DNA of 64,000 bases from Sulfurovum sp. XGS-02 (lineage in GTDB: Bacteria > Campylobacterota > Campylobacteria > Campylobacterales > Sulfurovaceae), in assembly GCF_023213175.1 (NCBI RefSeq), contig NZ_CP093312.1:1798001-1862000 (forward strand). The letters run 5' to 3'. This document shows, piece after piece, positions 19,422-28,231 of the stretch (position 1 is the stretch's first letter; each line of letters starts with the position of its first letter). The translations under genes were made by a program, and so were the position numbers. The notes below the pieces were generated by a model. It saw only the letters and a list, made by a program, of their open reading frames with translations, did not search any database and was not told the origin of the DNA.

Positions 19422-20308
19422 ATGTTCACCTCTGTAAGGTATGTTTTAAAGTCTATTTTTTTATTTTTATTTTTTATAGTTCCGTCAAAAATGTGCAAAT
19501 ACCCCTCTTTTTCCAAAACATCTATAAATCGTATAAATTTGTTATCTCTCTTACTCTCTAAAGGTAAAACCATCACATTGGAGTTACCATAAGAGACCGC
19601 TTCAGAGATCATCGAGGTGCTATCCCCTGTGATGAAGACTGTTTCGCACTGATCAAGGAAATCAGGGATGGGGTTGATGGGATTTTTAGAAAAGGTCACC
19701 TCATAATCAAAGGCATAGGACGCTATCAGATCTTCTATCTCTTTACTGGTTCTAGGAGATGTGGTGACAGCTACCTCATACTCTTTGTATCTATCAACTA
19801 TCGTGTCTAATTGTAGTTGCAGTTTTTCTTTCGACATCGTAAAAAGTTTATTGTCTCCACCGATCACGATACCGATTGACTTCTTCTTTGCCTGATAAAG
19901 CCCTTGAGGCTCCACATACGCAAAGTTTGCAGGAATCTCTATGATGTTCTTCTGTTTAGGCGGGTTATCATGGCTTTGGGCAAAGATGATATCAAAATCA
20001 TAACGATACCCTCGAGGCAGCATCATCGCTACTGATCTTGCATCCATTTTCTTGGCAAACACTTTCGTCGCGTAGGATGTTGTAGAGCCTGTTCCCACGA
20101 CCATATCATAGGTTCTATCTATCTGTAGATCAAACAGTTTATCTGTGTACATCCCTATTTTGTCAAGTATGTAGCTCAATGCTTTAACCCATTTATATTT
20201 AAACCTCACAGAGACCACATCATAAGGTACATTCAAGTACTTCACCAAGGCAAGAGACTGGTTCAGATGCCCCGGACGGTCATCACTGAGTATAAGGACT
20301 CTACTCAT
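19418..20308 (-). CDS. ELM1/GtrOC1-like predicted GT-B protein
   Basis: 296 residues from the ATG at 20308, which forms an ATGA overlap with the upstream acyltransferase stop and has AGGTGG before it; a GTG nine bases upstream is also in frame. The opening SRVLILSDDRPGHLNQSLALVKYL and later GTGSTTSYATKVFAKK, IGIVIGGDNKLFTMSKEKL and VFITGDSTSMISEAVSYGNSNVMVLPL are hallmarks of the family named after plant ELM1, in bacteria often found with LPS acyltransferases and glycosyltransferases. A role as a lipid A/core glycosyltransferase is inferred from the fold and position; no activity is proven for this group. Confidence 0.8.
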   Translation of the reverse strand: MSRVLILSDDRPGHLNQSLALVKYLNVPYDVVSVRFKYKWVKALSYILDKIGMYTDKLFDLQIDRTYDMVVGTGSTTSYATKVFAKKMDARSVAMMLPRGYRYDFDIIFAQSHDNPPKQKNIIEIPANFAYVEPQGLYQAKKKSIGIVIGGDNKLFTMSKEKLQLQLDTIVDRYKEYEVAVTTSPRTSKEIEDLIASYAFDYEVTFSKNPINPIPDFLDQCETVFITGDSTSMISEAVSYGNSNVMVLPLESKRDNKFIRFIDVLEKEGYLHIFDGTIKNKNKKIDFKTYLTEVNI

Positions 20309-21189
20309 ACCCGCCACCTATTGTGCATCCAGAACCATTGTTCAGGATATTTTTTGACGATATCTTCTATGGCCTGGTTGTATTTCAAAGTCATTGCTTC
20401 AAGCTTCTTCTGCTGGTCCTCGATCTCATCTGCCACATACTCGACACCTTCATTGATCACCAGCTCATACAACCCTTCACTGTTTCTCACCACAAAAACA
20501 GGTACGACCAAAGGATCGAGCTTCAATTTCAATGAAGCAACAGAAAGCGTTGTCTCGGCAGGTTTGCCAAAAAAGTCTATCTTGGCACTAAGTGGACCTC
20601 CCGATTTCTGATCGATAAGCAATCCCACATTTCCCTTGGCCTTCAATCGTTTCATCATGGAGAGCATGGCTTTGTCTTTACTTGCAGCGCTATTGCCGTA
20701 TTTTTCACGAAACGGTGTTGTAATATTGGCTTCTATCAGTCTATTGTTTCCCTTGCGTCCTATAACGATCATAGGAAGTCCGTTTTTTGCGATAAAGTGT
20801 GCCATGAGTTCCCAGTTGGAGAAATGTGCCGTCATAAAGACAATACCATGTGGACTGTTTTGTGCCAGTTCTTGTAATTTCTCTTGGACTTCTTCTCTGT
20901 TTTTTATCGCATGATCGATATCGAACTTTCCCGTAAACATCAACAAAATTTCAGAAATCGTTTTAGAGAGTTCAATATACACCTCTTTAGAGAGAAGCAC
21001 TATCTCTTGAGGAGTTTTCTCAGGAAAGGCCATGGTAAGATTTGTGATGGTAAGGTGGCGTCTTTTTTTATCTATATGGTAAACAAGAAGGGTAAGCGCT
21101 TTCATCATAGTGTAAATGAATGATGTAGGTGCTATCTTTGCCAGCCACAAAAATAGTCTTACAAAAGCATACTCTGTTTTTTCTCTCAT
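20305..21189 (-). CDS. lpxL: Lipid A biosynthesis acyltransferase (LpxL/HtrB family)
   Basis: A 294-residue inner-membrane acyltransferase that adds a secondary acyl chain to the lipid A precursor. The catalytic HX4E motif is seen as MTAHFSNWELMAHF (residues ~120), followed by VIGRKGNNRLIEANI and LLIDQKSGGPLSAKIDFFGKPAETT; a hydrophobic N-terminal helix anchors it. The C-terminus PEQWFWMHNRWRV is diagnostic of the family. It is the first gene of the leftward polysaccharide/LPS operon and is divergent from hisH across a 130-nt intergenic region. LpxL versus LpxM position specificity cannot be set. Confidence 0.92.
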   Translation of the reverse strand: MREKTEYAFVRLFLWLAKIAPTSFIYTMMKALTLLVYHIDKKRRHLTITNLTMAFPEKTPQEIVLLSKEVYIELSKTISEILLMFTGKFDIDHAIKNREEVQEKLQELAQNSPHGIVFMTAHFSNWELMAHFIAKNGLPMIVIGRKGNNRLIEANITTPFREKYGNSAASKDKAMLSMMKRLKAKGNVGLLIDQKSGGPLSAKIDFFGKPAETTLSVASLKLKLDPLVVPVFVVRNSEGLYELVINEGVEYVADEIEDQQKKLEAMTLKYNQAIEDIVKKYPEQWFWMHNRWRV

Positions 21190-21277
21190 TCCTATCCTGT
21201 TTGCAATTTAATACGTAATTTTACCCAAATAGCCTAAAGGATACAGACCCCAAACATCTGCTTTCAATTTAATTTGC

Positions 21278-21283
21278 TATAAT
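21278..21283 (+). promoter_or_regulatory. Predicted -10 element of the hisH operon
   Basis: A TATAAT hexamer within TTTGCTATAATCACGG, 37 nt before the hisH GTG start, in the divergent lpxL-hisH intergenic region. No clear -35 box is recognisable. Confidence 0.5.
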
Positions 21284-21319
21284 CACGGTAATTTATAAGA
21301 GTATCAAAGGAATACAATC

Positions 21320-21943
21320 GTGATAGGAATCGTCGATTACAAAATGGGGAACTTGGCCTCTGTCATCAATGCGTTTGCTAAGGTCGGGGCAGATGCCACC
21401 CTGGAGAGTGACCCTTCCAAACTTGACCAATATGATAAACTCATACTGCCCGGTGTAGGTGCATTTGGCGATGCTATGGAACACCTCAAAACAAACGGTA
21501 TGGATAAGGCGGTCATTGATTTTGCTGCCTCAGGGAAACCGCTTTTGGGTATCTGTCTCGGTATGCAGTTGCTCTTTGAAAGTTCTGAAGAGTTTGCAAA
21601 AGATGAACACGGTACAAAAGGTTTGGGACTTATCCCGGGTAAAGTCGTCGCGTTTGATGAAAACAAATTTGACCATCACCTCAAAGTACCGCATATGGGA
21701 TGGAATGAACTCTTCCAACAAAAAGAAACAGCTCTTTTTGCAGAAATGAAAAAAGATTTTTATCTCTACTTTGTACACTCATTCCATGCAGTCTGTGATG
21801 ACGCATATGCCATAGGAAAAACACACTATGGGTATGAGTTTGTATCGGCCGTACAGAACGGGAACATTTACGGCATCCAGCCACACCCTGAAAAAAGCCA
21901 TGAAAATGGTTTGAAGATTATAGAAAATTTTGCAAAATTATAG
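21320..21943 (+). CDS. hisH: Imidazole glycerol phosphate synthase, glutamine amidotransferase subunit
   Basis: A 207-residue class I glutamine amidotransferase that supplies ammonia to HisF in histidine biosynthesis. It begins [17 protein letters not shown], has the oxyanion-strand [11 protein letters not shown], the nucleophile Cys in [11 protein letters not shown] (residue ~78), and the His/Glu of the triad in QPHPEKS near residue 190. The start is GTG with AAAGG nine bases upstream. hisA follows by 11 nt; hisF is not in the window, so the synthase partner is encoded elsewhere. Confidence 0.96.
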   Translation: MIGIVDYKMGNLASVINAFAKVGADATLESDPSKLDQYDKLILPGVGAFGDAMEHLKTNGMDKAVIDFAASGKPLLGICLGMQLLFESSEEFAKDEHGTKGLGLIPGKVVAFDENKFDHHLKVPHMGWNELFQQKETALFAEMKKDFYLYFVHSFHAVCDDAYAIGKTHYGYEFVSAVQNGNIYGIQPHPEKSHENGLKIIENFAKL

Positions 21944-21954
21944 GAAAAGAACAG

Positions 21955-22668
21955 ATGACAATACTACCAGCAATAGACCTCAAAGACGGTAAAGCCGTAA
22001 GACTCAGCAAAGGACTCATGGAGTCTGCAAAGATATACTCGGATGAGCCTTGGCAAGTGGCGAAACGCTTTGAAGAGCTTGGATCTGAGTGGGTCCACCT
22101 TGTTGACCTTAACGGTGCCTTTGCAGGTAAGCCTGAGAACTTGGAGCAGATCAGACAGATCCGTGAGCACTGCAACCTCAAACTTGAACTGGGTGGCGGT
22201 ATCCGTGATGAAGAGACCATCAAAATGTATCTGGAACTGGGCATTGATCGATTGATCTTGGGCTCTATCGCTGTAAAAGATGCGCAATTTGTGAAAGATA
22301 TGGCAGCAAAATACCCTATCGTTGTCGGTATCGATGCGATAGATGGAATGGTCGCTGTGGAAGGCTGGGGAGAAGTGAGTGATATGAAAGCCACTGATCT
22401 CGCACGTGAATTTGCCAATGCAGGTGTACAGGCTATCATCTGTACCGATGTAGGACGTGACGGAATGATGACAGGTGTCAATGTAGATTTCACGTTAGAA
22501 ATTCAAAAGGCTTCAGGTGTTGAAACGATTGCTTCTGGCGGATTAAAAGATATGACAGATATCAATGCGCTCATAAATGCGGGCATCGATGGTACGATCG
22601 TAGGCAAAGCATTCTACGAAGGAACACTTGACTTGGAAGAAGCATTTAAGGTCGCTAATGCAAGATAA
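21955..22668 (+). CDS. hisA: Phosphoribosylformimino-5-aminoimidazole carboxamide ribotide isomerase
   Basis: A 237-residue (beta/alpha)8 barrel enzyme of histidine biosynthesis. Asp in [14 protein letters not shown] (residue ~8) and Asp in [15 protein letters not shown] (~128) are the catalytic pair; the phosphate-binding [18 protein letters not shown] and [11 protein letters not shown] loops are all present. It lies 11 nt after hisH and its end overlaps the prmA start by 11 nt, so the two pathways are tied in one transcript. Confidence 0.96.
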   Translation: MTILPAIDLKDGKAVRLSKGLMESAKIYSDEPWQVAKRFEELGSEWVHLVDLNGAFAGKPENLEQIRQIREHCNLKLELGGGIRDEETIKMYLELGIDRLILGSIAVKDAQFVKDMAAKYPIVVGIDAIDGMVAVEGWGEVSDMKATDLAREFANAGVQAIICTDVGRDGMMTGVNVDFTLEIQKASGVETIASGGLKDMTDINALINAGIDGTIVGKAFYEGTLDLEEAFKVANAR

Positions 22669-23485
22669 ATATTATGAACTCACCATCACGCTTAATGATG
22701 ATTTTGTAGATTTTATCGCAGACTTCATTGCCAATATTTATGGTGAAGGATTGGAACTTGGTAAAGGGAAGATCATCCTACGTAGTGAGTCTGATTTAAC
22801 TTTCGTTAAAGATGCGCTTGTATCATTGTCCGGAACTTTAAATGATACCATCACAATGGACTATACACTCGAAGAGAAAGAAAATGTAAACTGGATCAAG
22901 ACCTATCAAGACTCTATCCAACCTATAGAAGCCGGTAAATTTTACATCTTTCCAAGCTGGTATGAGCCCAAAGAAGAGTGTATCAATATCAAAATAGACC
23001 CAGCACTTGCTTTTGGTTCGGGACACCATGCCACAACATTTTCATGTTTAGAGGCTATCAGTACTTATGTCGATGCAGGAAAATCTGTTATCGATGTCGG
23101 TTGCGGTTCTGGTATTTTGGGTCTTGCGTGTAAGAAACTGGGAGCAAATGTAGAACTTTGTGATACGGACCCTCTCTCTGTTGAAAGTTGTCAAGAGAAC
23201 TTTGCGTTAAACGAAGAAACCTATGACAAGCTCTGGGAAGGCTCCATAGACAAAGCAGAAGGTACCTATGATGTGGTCATCGCAAATATCATAGCAGATG
23301 TACTCAGATTTATCGCCAAAGATTTAAAATCTGCCTGTAAAGAGGATGGTACCTTGATACTTTCAGGTATTTTGGATAAAAAAGAAGATCTGGTCGTAGA
23401 ATCATTTAAAGAACTTACACTGGTAAAAAGAATACTTAAAGATGAGTGGGTCACACTCGTATATAAGAAGGAAATCAATGGCTAA
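22658..23485 (+). CDS. prmA: Ribosomal protein L11 methyltransferase
   Basis: About 275 residues from the ATG at 22658, which overlaps the hisA end by 11 nt; a start at 22628 would lie deep in hisA. N-terminal substrate-recognition domain ([13 protein letters not shown]), then the linker segment [22 protein letters not shown] and the class I SAM motif [20 protein letters not shown], and [10 protein letters not shown] as motif IV. It trimethylates the N-terminus and lysines of ribosomal protein L11. Its end overlaps ftsH by 8 nt. Confidence 0.93.
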   Translation: MQDKYYELTITLNDDFVDFIADFIANIYGEGLELGKGKIILRSESDLTFVKDALVSLSGTLNDTITMDYTLEEKENVNWIKTYQDSIQPIEAGKFYIFPSWYEPKEECINIKIDPALAFGSGHHATTFSCLEAISTYVDAGKSVIDVGCGSGILGLACKKLGANVELCDTDPLSVESCQENFALNEETYDKLWEGSIDKAEGTYDVVIANIIADVLRFIAKDLKSACKEDGTLILSGILDKKEDLVVESFKELTLVKRILKDEWVTLVYKKEING

Positions 23486-25451
23486 GCAAAATAATAACCA
23501 AGAGAATAATAACAATAATAATTTTTTTAACAACAATCCACTATTGGCATTTGCACTCTTTTCTATCGTCATCATCATGATCTTTAAATCATTTGTAGGC
23601 GATAGTGGCGGTCTGGGCAATATGCTCGACAGCAGCAACAATGTCACACAAACCAAAACGGTCAAATACTCAGAGATCAAGAGTGAAATAGAAAAAGGGT
23701 CGGTCACCTCCGTAAAGCTTACGCCTACCACAGTAGAAGCAATCGCTGATGTTAATGGGCGTAAAACACGTTTTGTTGCACAAAATGTCCCTACCTATGA
23801 CAAAGACCTTATCCCTCTTTTGGAAGAAAAACATATCACTTATGAAGGTATCATGGGTGGTGGCTTCCTTTCAGATCTTTTAGGATCATTGGTGCCTATT
23901 CTGATCTTCTTTGCTATTTGGATCTTCTTAGCCAAAAAAATGTCCAAAGGTATGGGCGGTGGCATACTGGGTGCCGGTAAAGCCGATAAGCTGATCAACT
24001 CTGAAAAACCTGATACGAAGTTTCATGATGTACAGGGTGTTGAAGAAGCCAAAGATGAAGTCAAAGAGATCGTTGATTTCCTTAAATTCCCTGAACGCTA
24101 CATAGAACTGGGGGCAAAGATCCCTAAAGGTCTGCTTTTAGTAGGACCTCCGGGAACAGGTAAAACACTGCTTGCCAAAGCTGTGGCAGGTGAGGCATCT
24201 GTACCTTTCTTCTCTGTCAGCGGTTCAAGCTTCATTGAAATGTTCGTGGGTGTCGGTGCAAGCCGTGTACGTGACCTTTTTGCCCAGGCGAAAAAAGAGG
24301 CCCCTGCGATCATCTTCATTGATGAGATCGATGCTATCGGTAAAAGCCGTGCGTCGGGTGGACAGATGGGCGGAAACGATGAGAGAGAACAGACACTCAA
24401 CCAACTTCTCGCAGAGATGGATGGTTTTGGTACAGATACCCCTGTCATCGTACTCGCTGCAACGAACAGACCCGAAACACTCGATGCGGCACTGCTCAGA
24501 GCAGGACGTTTTGACAGACAGGTACTGGTAGACAAACCAGATTATGACGGACGTTTGGCTATCTTGAAAGTACACTCCAAAGATGTAAAACTAGCAGCCA
24601 ATGTTGACTTGACCATTGTGGCAAAACAGACAGCCGGTCTGGCAGGTGCAGACTTGGCGAATATCATCAACGAAGCTGCCCTTCTGGCCGGAAGATTTAA
24701 CAAAAAAGAGATCGAACAAGAAGATCTTTTGGAATCTATAGAGCGTTCATTTGTGGGACTAGAAAAGAAGAACAGAAAGATCTCAGAAGTAGAGAAAAAG
24801 ATCGTAGCCTATCATGAAAGTGGTCATGCACTGATGGCAGAGCTTACAGAAGGTGCCACACGTGTGACCAAAGTCTCTATCATTCCTAGAGGGTTGGGTG
24901 CACTGGGCTATACCCTGCACCTTCCTGAAGATGAAGAGCGTTTCTTAAAACAAAAGCATGAGCTTATGGCCGAGATCGATGTACTTCTCGGTGGCCGCGC
25001 AGCCGAAGAGGTTTTCATCGGTGAGATCAGTACAGGTGCAGGTAATGACCTTGACCGTGCAACGGCTATCTTGAAAGATATGGTCTCTGTCTATGGGATG
25101 ACCGATGTGGCAGGGCTTATGGTGCTTTCCCGCAGCCAAAACTCTTTCCTTGGCGGTGGTGCAGTATCCACAGACTATAGTGAGAAGATGGCAGAAGATA
25201 TGGATAACTATATCCGTTCCACGCTGAATGAGCGTTATACCTATGTCAAGAATACGTTAACTGAATACCATCAAGCCATAGAAAACATGACGAATGTACT
25301 TTTGGATGTTGAAGTGATCGAAGGTAAAAAAGTACGTGAGATCATAGAGAATTATGAAAAAGAGCATAATATGAAAAGCCGTCTAGCACATGGTGACAAG
25401 ATAGCCAAAGCAGAAGCTGAAGCTGCCGAGAAAGAAAAAACCGACGAGTAA
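23478..25451 (+). CDS. ftsH: ATP-dependent zinc metalloprotease FtsH
   Basis: 657 residues from the ATG at 23478 (GAAGGAAATCA upstream); longer in-frame starts lie within prmA. An unusual Asn-rich cytoplasmic tail ([20 protein letters not shown]) precedes the first membrane segment (~21-38); a periplasmic domain and a second segment (~134-153) follow. The AAA module shows [18 protein letters not shown] and the second region of homology RAGRFDRQ; the zinc site is HESGH. FtsH degrades membrane and regulatory proteins, including LpxC in some bacteria (lpxC is at 57 kb here). The gene sits 3 nt before pssA. Confidence 0.97.
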   Translation: MAKQNNNQENNNNNNFFNNNPLLAFALFSIVIIMIFKSFVGDSGGLGNMLDSSNNVTQTKTVKYSEIKSEIEKGSVTSVKLTPTTVEAIADVNGRKTRFVAQNVPTYDKDLIPLLEEKHITYEGIMGGGFLSDLLGSLVPILIFFAIWIFLAKKMSKGMGGGILGAGKADKLINSEKPDTKFHDVQGVEEAKDEVKEIVDFLKFPERYIELGAKIPKGLLLVGPPGTGKTLLAKAVAGEASVPFFSVSGSSFIEMFVGVGASRVRDLFAQAKKEAPAIIFIDEIDAIGKSRASGGQMGGNDEREQTLNQLLAEMDGFGTDTPVIVLAATNRPETLDAALLRAGRFDRQVLVDKPDYDGRLAILKVHSKDVKLAANVDLTIVAKQTAGLAGADLANIINEAALLAGRFNKKEIEQEDLLESIERSFVGLEKKNRKISEVEKKIVAYHESGHALMAELTEGATRVTKVSIIPRGLGALGYTLHLPEDEERFLKQKHELMAEIDVLLGGRAAEEVFIGEISTGAGNDLDRATAILKDMVSVYGMTDVAGLMVLSRSQNSFLGGGAVSTDYSEKMAEDMDNYIRSTLNERYTYVKNTLTEYHQAIENMTNVLLDVEVIEGKKVREIIENYEKEHNMKSRLAHGDKIAKAEAEAAEKEKTDE

Positions 25452-25454
25452 CGA

Positions 25455-26171
25455 ATGAAAAATGCAAAGCTTATCTATATCCTGCCAAATCTGTTTACTG
25501 CAAGCAGCATTTTTGTAGGAGTGATAAGTATGGTCGAAGCAAGTCAGGGGAACGTTGTACTTGCTTCATGGCTCATTCTCTTGGCACTTCTCTTTGACGG
25601 TTTGGATGGGCGTATCGCACGTATGACAAACACGACAAGCCAGTTTGGTGTAGAGTTTGACTCTTTGGCAGACATTATCTCTTTTGGGATCGCTCCTGCC
25701 ATGCTACTCTACTTTTTCATAGGCCATGAATTTGGACGTTTTGGTATCCTCGTCTCTGCACTCTATGTGATCTTCGGGGCGATCCGTTTGGCACGATTTA
25801 ACATCTCTACGGCCAAGACCGACCCCAATGTATTTATAGGACTGCCCATCCCTACTGCAGCCATCTTTGTCTCGATGTGGATACTCCTCTTTCACAAATA
25901 TACACTTGAAGGTTACGGCATTATATTGCTTTTTTTGACGCTTGGCATTGCTGTGCTGATGGTAAGTAACTTTCGTTACCCTTCATTTAAGAAAGTAAAC
26001 TTGGACAAACACATGGTCTTTAAAACTATGATCATGCTGATGCTGACAGCTTCGCTGCTCTATCTTTTTTCGGCAGAAGGCTTTGCCATTATTATCTTTG
26101 GATATATACTTTATGGTCCGCTACGTGCATTACGGACATTAAATGTACGGAATATCAAAATTAAAAGATAA
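25455..26171 (+). CDS. pssA: CDP-diacylglycerol-serine O-phosphatidyltransferase
   Basis: A 238-residue integral membrane enzyme making phosphatidylserine, the precursor of phosphatidylethanolamine. The CDP-alcohol phosphatidyltransferase motif DGLDGRIARMTNTTSQFGVEFDSLADIISFG (residues ~48-79; D-G-x2-A-R-x8-G-x3-D-x3-D) is complete, with about six to eight membrane segments. It follows ftsH by 3 nt and ends the hisH-hisA-prmA-ftsH-pssA group. Its product line feeds the phosphoethanolamine used by the EptA-type enzyme at 1.7 kb, which is only a functional, not genetic, link. Confidence 0.93.
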   Translation: MKNAKLIYILPNLFTASSIFVGVISMVEASQGNVVLASWLILLALLFDGLDGRIARMTNTTSQFGVEFDSLADIISFGIAPAMLLYFFIGHEFGRFGILVSALYVIFGAIRLARFNISTAKTDPNVFIGLPIPTAAIFVSMWILLFHKYTLEGYGIILLFLTLGIAVLMVSNFRYPSFKKVNLDKHMVFKTMIMLMLTASLLYLFSAEGFAIIIFGYILYGPLRALRTLNVRNIKIKR

Positions 26172-26181
26172 TTATTATCCC

Positions 26182-26210
26182 TTGTATTTTGTTTTTAAAT
26201 AGTGTATAAT
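26182..26210 (+). promoter_or_regulatory. Predicted sigma-70 promoter of the leuA leader transcript
   Basis: TTGTAT (26182-26187) and TATAAT (26205-26210) are separated by exactly 17 nt, just downstream of pssA. A start near 26217 would give a leader RNA of about 277 nt before leuA, unusually long and containing the Leu-rich peptide. Confidence 0.7.
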
Positions 26211-26233
26211 CACAAAAATTTAAAGGAGAGATT

Positions 26234-26305
26234 ATGAAAACTATCATAAACCAGCATACTATTTTCACTAAAGATAGCTCTCTCCTGCTGCTGCTCGCAC
26301 TCTAA
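26234..26305 (+). CDS. leuL: Putative leucine leader peptide upstream of leuA
   Basis: A 23-codon open frame with a strong ribosome site (AAAGGAGAGATT before the ATG). It translates to MKTIINQHTIFTKDSSLLLLLAL, with six Leu codons among the last seven codons (five consecutive: CTC, CTG, CTG, CTG, CTC). It lies in the leuA leader between a predicted promoter and leuA. Such a run is the classical sensor of charged tRNA-Leu in ribosome-mediated attenuation: stalling at the Leu codons alters downstream folding. The sequence was too short for routine gene calling. A role in leuA control is inferred from position and codon content; the terminator it would control is not clear-cut. Confidence 0.78.
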   Translation: MKTIINQHTIFTKDSSLLLLLAL

Positions 26306-26493
26306 TCGTCTAACGATCCATCCCTTTTTACATAATAGATAAACAATTAGTTTCTAATAACTACAATTTAGGTAGAATTAGACAATCATTTACACCCGTA
26401 CTTTAAAAAAGTATGTTATTCACCCTCGCTGCCAGGTGTAGCTTTAGTGAGAGGAAGGTAATGTGGCATTGCCGCATTATGAGGAGAAAGAAA
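26306..26493 (+). promoter_or_regulatory. leuA 5' leader downstream of the leader peptide, candidate attenuator region
   Basis: This 188-nt stretch has no gene of its own. Possible RNA hairpins: AATCGT-CTA-ACGATC at the leader stop, followed after seven bases by TTTTT (26329-26333 region); TACTTT-AAA-AAAGTA near 26400; CTCGCT paired with AGTGAG; and AATGTGGC-ATT-GCCGCATT just before the leuA ribosome site GAGGAGA. TGCCA near 26429 could alternatively pair with TGGCA near 26465, giving mutually exclusive structures. No textbook terminator with a strong U-run is seen, so the exact mechanism (transcriptional or translational) is open. Confidence 0.5.
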
Positions 26494-28044
26494 ATGGAAA
26501 CCATAAAAATATTTGATACCACATTAAGAGACGGTGAGCAGAGCCCGGGGGCTTCAATGAATACCGAAGAGAAGATCCAGATCGCTGCACAGTTGGAGCG
26601 TTTGGGGGTAGACATCATTGAAGCGGGATTTGCAGCTGCGAGCCCCGGAGATTTTGATGCGATAGACAAGATCTCACAAAGGGTAACAAACTCTACGGTC
26701 TGTTCTTTGGCTAGAGCCATAGACGCAGATGTGAAAGCGGCAGGAGAAGCCATCGCAAAAGCGAAGATGAAACGTATCCATACATTTATTGCTACATCCA
26801 GCATACATATGGAACACAAGCTTAAAATGAAACCCGATGAAGTGATCAAAAGAGCGGTAAGAGCCGTTGAGTATGCCCGTACATTCGTGGATGACGTAGA
26901 GTTCTCCTGTGAAGATGCAGGCCGCTCGGACATCGGTTTTATGAAAGAAATCTCCGATGCCGTCATAGAGGCAGGTGCAACTACCATCAACTTACCTGAT
27001 ACAGTGGGATTCAGGCTTCCTTTTGAGATCGGTGCAATGGTTAAAGAGATGAGTGAATACACCAAAGGCAGAGCGATCATCTCTGTACACAATCATAATG
27101 ACTTGGGATTAGGTGTCGCAAACTCTTTAGAGGCGGTTATCAATGGTGCAAGACAGATAGAGTGTACGATCAACGGTTTGGGTGAAAGAGCCGGGAACGC
27201 TGCACTTGAAGAGATCGTTATGGCATTAAAAACACGTTCAGATGTCTTTTCCGACTATCAAACCAATATCAACACTAAAGAGATCTATCCATCAAGCCGC
27301 TTGATTGCCAATATCACAGGGATAGAACCTCAGCCGAACAAAGCCATTGTCGGGAAAAATGCTTTTGCACATGAAAGCGGCATACACCAGGACGGTATGT
27401 TGAAAAATAAAGAGACCTATGAGATCATCCGTCCAGAAGACATCGGCTTGGATATGGATGACACGTTGGTCTTAGGTAAACATTCTGGTCGTGCGGCATT
27501 TAAAGACAAGTTGGCAAAATTAGGGTTTACTTTGAGTGATGAGGCGTTAAATGCTTCCTTTGAACGCTTTAAGATCATGGCAGATAAAAAGAAAGATATT
27601 TATGATGATGATTTAAGGGCTTTGGTCACCGATGAGATGACGACGGCGCCTAAAGTCTTTGAATTGGTCTCTTTACAGTTGATGGATTGCTCTAATGGTG
27701 TACCATCAGCAGCTGTCAGTATCAAAAAAGATGATAAAGAGATCATCGATGCAGGGATAGGTGAAGGTACTATCGATGCAGTCTTTAAAACCATAGATAG
27801 AATTTCCGGTTATGAGGGTCAATTAATGGACTATAAAGTCAAATCGGTAAGTCAAGGGAAAGATGCCTTGGCAAATGTTACCGTTAAAGTCTCATTCAAC
27901 GGTGAACCTGCCATCATAGGACATGGATTGAACATAGATACGATGTTAGCCTCTGCAAGAGCCTACATTGGTGCTTTGAATTCCTATTTGAGTATGGAAG
28001 GGAAGTTGAAGTCTCGTCATGCTGACAGTTCAAAGACTGTCTAG
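26494..28044 (+). CDS. leuA: 2-isopropylmalate synthase
   Basis: 516 residues from the ATG at 26494, chosen because GAGGAGAAAGAAA precedes it and [19 protein letters not shown] is the usual N-terminus; an in-frame ATG at 26413 would add 27 unconserved residues inside the leader. It condenses acetyl-CoA with 2-oxoisovalerate, the first committed step of leucine synthesis. [26 protein letters not shown] (metal-binding His pair) and [13 protein letters not shown] are present, and the C-terminal regulatory domain for leucine feedback is full length. It is monocistronic here; leuBCD are not in the window. Confidence 0.96.
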   Translation: METIKIFDTTLRDGEQSPGASMNTEEKIQIAAQLERLGVDIIEAGFAAASPGDFDAIDKISQRVTNSTVCSLARAIDADVKAAGEAIAKAKMKRIHTFIATSSIHMEHKLKMKPDEVIKRAVRAVEYARTFVDDVEFSCEDAGRSDIGFMKEISDAVIEAGATTINLPDTVGFRLPFEIGAMVKEMSEYTKGRAIISVHNHNDLGLGVANSLEAVINGARQIECTINGLGERAGNAALEEIVMALKTRSDVFSDYQTNINTKEIYPSSRLIANITGIEPQPNKAIVGKNAFAHESGIHQDGMLKNKETYEIIRPEDIGLDMDDTLVLGKHSGRAAFKDKLAKLGFTLSDEALNASFERFKIMADKKKDIYDDDLRALVTDEMTTAPKVFELVSLQLMDCSNGVPSAAVSIKKDDKEIIDAGIGEGTIDAVFKTIDRISGYEGQLMDYKVKSVSQGKDALANVTVKVSFNGEPAIIGHGLNIDTMLASARAYIGALNSYLSMEGKLKSRHADSSKTV

Positions 28045-28073
28045 TCTTATTCACTTTATTGATCTTCGGGCTT

Positions 28074-28105
28074 TTTCATCTACTCTTTTACAAAAGTAGA
28101 TGAAA
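28074..28105. repeat. Perfect 11-bp inverted repeat after leuA
   Basis: TTTCATCTACT and AGTAGATGAAA are exact reverse complements around a 10-nt loop, 30 nt after the leuA stop. No run of T follows on either strand, so it is either a weak terminator or a copy of an interspersed palindromic repeat. The 187-nt leuA-hemD gap holds nothing else recognisable, apart from a short direct repeat TATGTCACT at about 28125 and 28149. Confidence 0.6.
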
Positions 28106-28231
28106 GTCATCACCGCTCTCAAATTATGTCACTTTAAGGTCGTTCGCTATGTCACTCTTTATGCTGTTAATGAACAGTTAAATACAAAGTTGTACTATCT
28201 TCTCACTCAATATTAAAAAAAAATGTGAATC

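Noticed and set aside
26413-26493. Upstream in-frame start that would add 27 residues to LeuA.
   Set aside because: The added residues are unlike LeuA, and a strong ribosome site precedes the ATG at 26494.
26306-26493. Possible T-box riboswitch before leuA.
   Set aside because: The GTGGCATTGCCGC stretch lacks the T-box consensus (GGTGGNACCGCG), and the Leu-rich peptide offers a better explanation.
28120-28160. Direct repeat TATGTCACT twice upstream of hemD.
   Set aside because: Short, only two copies, no associated promoter or regulator; probably chance.
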